Assembly: GCA_027366195.1 (NCBI GenBank)
Contig: DAHXKW010000023.1
Coordinates: 1-8,806, forward strand
Direction: 5' to 3'
Length of the DNA: 8,806 nt
DNA from: Alphaproteobacteria bacterium
GTDB taxonomy: Bacteria; Pseudomonadota; Alphaproteobacteria; G02398745; G023898745
The notes under the pieces were generated by a model. The model made no database searches, was not told where the DNA came from, and saw nothing but the letters and a program-made list of their open reading frames with translations. A program made the position numbers and the translations under genes. This document shows, piece after piece, positions 6,874 to 8,806 of the stretch (the stretch's first letter is position 1; each line of letters begins with the position of its first letter).

Positions 6874-7554
6874 TTAATAGAGTACCATTTTCCGAATAGT
6901 GACAGGCCCATCAGTTTTGTATTCTGCAAAAACATAGGAATTTGGTAATCTGTTCTGAACAAATTGTTCTGCTTTTTCTTTAGTAGAGAAAAACATGCAA
7001 CCACCGTACACTTTTTTATGATTATCATCTTTAACGTTAATAGGACTCTCTATTAGATAAACATACTCTTCTTCATTTTGTTTTTCTGATCTTTGATACT
7101 CAATCTCAGACAAGCTATGTTTGTAACAAACAATTTCATCTAATTCTCGAATATCAATATCAAACCTGTCAAAATTTTCAAAAAACTCGGGGCGTTTATA
7201 TATTTGTTTAATCATAGCTTGTGCTTTTTTCCGAGAAGAATAAACACCTATTATTTGTCGAATTTTTTCAAATGGAGGTTCATACACCAAAACGAAAAGA
7301 TATTTCACACCTGTATCTTTTTCTGGATTTTCATTTACTTCTTCAATCGCATGGAATTCTTCATGCCAATAATCTTTATCCATTTCATATTTTTGAATAT
7401 TAAAACCATCAGGATAATTACAAAAACCAGGAAGTTTTCGACTTCTTTCAATAGCCGCCAAAGCCTCTTCTTCAGACCCATATGTTCCAATACCTTTGGT
7501 TTCTTCTCTAGCCCCATCCATATAAGAATGTTCTACAATAAAAACATACTTCAT
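6874..7554 (-). CDS. Three-domain immunity-like protein (tandem DUF7336-like modules)
   Basis: This 226-residue protein appears to be made of three diverged copies of one small alpha/beta module. Copy 1 (1-67) is KYVFIVEHSY, GIGTYGSEEEALAAIE, PGFCNYPDGFNI, then DYWHEEF. Copy 2 (84-140) is KYLFVLVYEP, IIGVYSSRKKAQAMI, then FDRFDIDIRELDE. Copy 3 (163-226) is EYVYLIES, CMFFSTKEKAEQFV, then YKTDGPVTIRKM, the most diverged. Copy 1 is closest to the neighbouring single-domain immunity protein at 7551-7796. I chose the ATG at 7554 because GGAGGAG lies just upstream and the start overlaps the previous stop by 4 nt (ATGA); an upstream ATG at 7584 would add an Arg-rich, unlikely N-terminus. No toxin of its own lies between it and the previous immunity gene. 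Function is inferred as additional or broadened immunity. The family name is from memory and unverified. Confidence 0.72.
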   Translation of the reverse strand: MKYVFIVEHSYMDGAREETKGIGTYGSEEEALAAIERSRKLPGFCNYPDGFNIQKYEMDKDYWHEEFHAIEEVNENPEKDTGVKYLFVLVYEPPFEKIRQIIGVYSSRKKAQAMIKQIYKRPEFFENFDRFDIDIRELDEIVCYKHSLSEIEYQRSEKQNEEEYVYLIESPINVKDDNHKKVYGGCMFFSTKEKAEQFVQNRLPNSYVFAEYKTDGPVTIRKMVLY

Positions 7555-7796
7555 TCTTCTCCTCCTTCGCATAATCCATTGCAAAATCCATCAGCCCATC
7601 CATCTTTTCCAAGCTGACATTTACTAATACTAAAACCATCAAGATAATTTGAAAATCCGGGAAGTTCGGCTGTTCTTCGCATGGCATCTTTCGCTTTCTC
7701 GATTGTAGAGTAAACACCTATCAGCTTAAGGAATTCTCTATTTGAATTGGGATAATCATCATACTCGTGGTAGACTTTAAAAAGGTATTTTTGCAT
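7551..7796 (-). CDS. Small immunity protein, DUF7336-like
   Basis: This is an 81-residue cytoplasmic protein. It has an N-terminal strand YLFKVYHEYDD (4-14), then LIGVYSTIEKAKDAM (25-39), LPGFSNYLDGFSISKCQL and GWADGF. The pattern (Y-F-VYHEYD ... IGVYST-EKA ... PGF--Y-DGF-I ... W-EGF) matches small genes that I recall directly behind toxins with the same tip as the cassette here, so it is the likely cognate antitoxin. The ATG at 7796 has AGGAG 6 nt upstream and follows the toxin stop by 8 nt. Its stop overlaps the start of the three-domain protein by 4 nt, so toxin, immunity 1 and immunity 2 probably form one transcript. Confidence 0.75.
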   Translation of the reverse strand: MQKYLFKVYHEYDDYPNSNREFLKLIGVYSTIEKAKDAMRRTAELPGFSNYLDGFSISKCQLGKDGWADGFCNGLCEGGEE

Positions 7797-7804
7797 GTGT
7801 TCTC

Positions 7805-8161
7805 CTATTTTTTTGGTTCTTCAAAACTCCTGTCCCCAAACTTTTTTAGTTTATTAAAATCCGCCCATGTTTCTTCGTTATCATTTTTTGTTTTTCCTTC
7901 ACCCCTTAATAACCTCTCAGCAAATTCTTTACCATCTTCACCAACACGAGGACGTTCCCCCCTAAATCTACTCGGTATATCTTTTGCTCCCTCTTTACCA
8001 CTTATACCAGGTTTCGGAACTTTATATCTCACTTCTTGGGGGGTTGCCTCCTGCCCATCACCACCAGATTTCTTCGCCATCAATACTGTTGGGCCTGCAA
8101 CACGTGGTGCACCTGGGAACCTTTCTGTCGTTACTTGACGTCTTTCCCCAACACCAGCCAA
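7805..8161 (-). CDS. Polymorphic-toxin tip domain (downstream part of a frameshift-split toxin)
   Basis: This 118-residue frame begins at a TTG inside an A6 run (plus strand 8160-8165) and carries the tip of the cassette whose leader is at 8131-8643. The C-terminal part, VPKPGISGKEGAKDIPSRF (48-66), GERPRVGEDGKEFAERLL (68-85), then DFNKLKKFGDRSFE (101-114), matches a recurring C-terminal domain of RHS and related polymorphic toxins as I remember it (pattern GERP-VGE-GK-FA-RL ... FNK-KK-GDR-FE). Its biochemical activity is unknown to me. The first 30 or so residues are linker (AGVGERRQVTTERFPG). Adding one base to the homopolymer would join both frames as GPALKLFLAGVGERR. The DUF7336-like immunity gene follows after 8 nt. 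Confidence 0.65.
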   Translation of the reverse strand: MAGVGERRQVTTERFPGAPRVAGPTVLMAKKSGGDGQEATPQEVRYKVPKPGISGKEGAKDIPSRFRGERPRVGEDGKEFAERLLRGEGKTKNDNEETWADFNKLKKFGDRSFEEPKK

Positions 8162-8643
8162 AAAAGTTTCAACGCAGGCCCGTTGGCAGCAGACGCGACT
8201 CCCATGCCTTCAATATGAGGTCTATTTGCCGAAGTATCTCTTTGCATCCCCCCTAACCTGTCACCATCTCCCCCCACACCACCTGGAGTACCAAGCACCT
8301 CAATTTTGCCTTCCTTCGTAACAATCATACCTTTTGGCAGTGCAAAAGGTATCAATCCCGGTACACTACCAACTGGCACAACAGCACTTGCAAAAGCTGG
8401 AAGTACCATCCCAAATGGCATGGTGAGAAGTCGTATATCGCTCTCTCGTTCTTCCTGCGCTCTAGGATCAATCAGCGAAGCAGCTTGTTCCTCTTTTTTG
8501 CGATTCGCATGCGCAGCCAAAGCTTCTGGTGCGTAATAGCGGCGTAATGTTCCTGAGTTATCTGACGCACCTGGTGGTACACCCCGTTCAAGAGCCCTGG
8601 TATACGCCGTGTCTTTTTCCAGCGCTTGTTGTTGCGGTACCAA
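8131..8643 (-). pseudogene. Toxin leader ending by frameshift
   Basis: This is a 170-residue N-terminal part of a toxin module. Residues 1-44 match the leader at 5128 almost exactly (LEKDTAYTRALERGVPPGAS and RRYYAPEALAA). From residue 45 on (HANRKKEEQAASLIDPRAQ) the sequence is unrelated to the other cassettes: a hydrophobic Pro/Val-rich stretch, PFGMVLPAFASAVVPVG (76-92), then a Gly-rich linker. After GPALKLF the frame shifts and ends in WLVLGKDVK, 30 nt into the tip frame. The start is TTG without a Shine-Dalgarno and with an open frame upstream, as in the 5128 leader. The sequence cannot tell apart a genuine mutation, a sequencing error in the homopolymer and transcriptional slippage. Confidence 0.68.
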
Positions 8644-8806
8644 CGCTACTTTGTATTTTGATTTTACAACCCAATATCTATTCCTCAGAATATGGATGGA
8701 GCATATCTAAAAATTCGTCAAACGAATTGGCAACAAAAAATACATCCTTGCCAGGTTCTGCGTCATGTTTCCAATACACAATAGGAGGATTATCAGTATT
8801 GGGATT
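8516..8806 (-). repeat. Long direct repeat, right copy (continues past window)
   Basis: This is the partner of 5001-5291, with 5 mismatches in 291 aligned positions and no gaps. The left border is sharp, at the codons for EALAA, after which the two cassettes are unrelated. The right border is beyond the window. Confidence 0.97.
8678..8806 (-). CDS. SUKH/SMI1-like immunity protein, duplicate (C-terminal 42 codons only)
   Basis: The frame ends at a TAG (8678-8680) and reads back to the window edge. It encodes the same NPPIVYWKHD, VFFVANSFDEFLDML and YSEE end as the gene at 5163-5663. Of two base differences in the coding part, one is silent and one changes Tyr to His near the C-terminus (LYPYSEE to LHPYSEE). 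The reading frame is intact as far as it can be seen, so this is probably a second immunity gene, and a matching toxin may sit just beyond the right edge. Confidence 0.82.
   Translation of the reverse strand, partial: NPNTDNPPIVYWKHDAEPGKDVFFVANSFDEFLDMLHPYSEE

Noticed and set aside
7555..7584. Upstream ATG (7584) for the three-domain immunity protein
   Set aside because: It would add an Arg-rich stretch lying in the end of the previous gene; the ATG at 7554 has a strong GGAGG and a 4-nt stop/start overlap.
7204..8138. Long plus-strand open frames across the immunity genes and the RHS-type tip
   Set aside because: They are antisense to genes with clear domain patterns and ribosome binding sites, and their products look like random Phe/Ser/Pro-rich sequence.
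3721..8806. CRISPR array or insertion sequence as the source of the repeats
   Set aside because: The repeats are few, long, differently spaced and coding, with no regular spacers, transposase or terminal inverted repeats visible.

Overview
The window looks like a chromosomal stretch of an AT-rich alphaproteobacterium, most likely an intracellular lineage such as Holosporales or Rickettsiales. Three things suggest this: a GatCAB-type amidotransferase subunit, an alphaproteobacterial-looking family-4 uracil-DNA glycosylase, and an F-type conjugation gene next to polymorphic-toxin debris. The taxonomic call is inference; there is no rRNA or other marker in the window.

Left block (1-2364, + strand): housekeeping genes. 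These are the 3' part of gatA (Glu/Asp-tRNA amidotransferase subunit A), plsY (glycerol-3-phosphate acyltransferase) and a family-4-like uracil-DNA glycosylase whose start overlaps the end of plsY. The glycosylase ends 3 nt from the convergent end of the next gene, so the core/accessory boundary is very sharp.

Middle (2368-3802, - strand): a complete-looking F-type traB, encoding a T4SS outer-membrane-complex component, with no other tra gene in the window. Upstream of it are a dyad symmetry and a decayed toxin-leader remnant.

Right block (3803-8806, - strand, read right to left): an array of polymorphic-toxin tip and immunity cassettes. In transcription order it holds: (i) the end of a SUKH/SMI1-like immunity gene cut by the window edge; (ii) a toxin leader plus a toxin tip, split by a frameshift at an A6 run, followed by a small immunity gene and a second immunity protein built of three diverged copies of the same kind of domain; (iii) an HNH/Endo VII (WHH-type) nuclease toxin followed by a SUKH/SMI1 immunity gene; (iv) a toxin leader interrupted by an in-frame TAA, a DUF4258/RelE-like toxin tip, and its small immunity gene; (v) the decayed leader remnant next to traB. 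The cassettes share one or two leader blocks but have unrelated tips. Each functional tip is followed within 0-8 nt by an immunity gene with a good ribosome binding site, whereas the toxin leaders start with GTG or TTG and have no visible Shine-Dalgarno.

A nearly perfect direct repeat (5001-5291 and 8516-8806, 5 mismatches, copies 3515 bp apart) spans an immunity-gene end and the next leader. Recombination between the copies would add or remove a block of cassettes. The simplest reading is a reservoir of orphan toxin/immunity modules. The full-length toxin with its delivery region would lie beyond the right edge, and the shared leader blocks would serve as recombination points for tip exchange.
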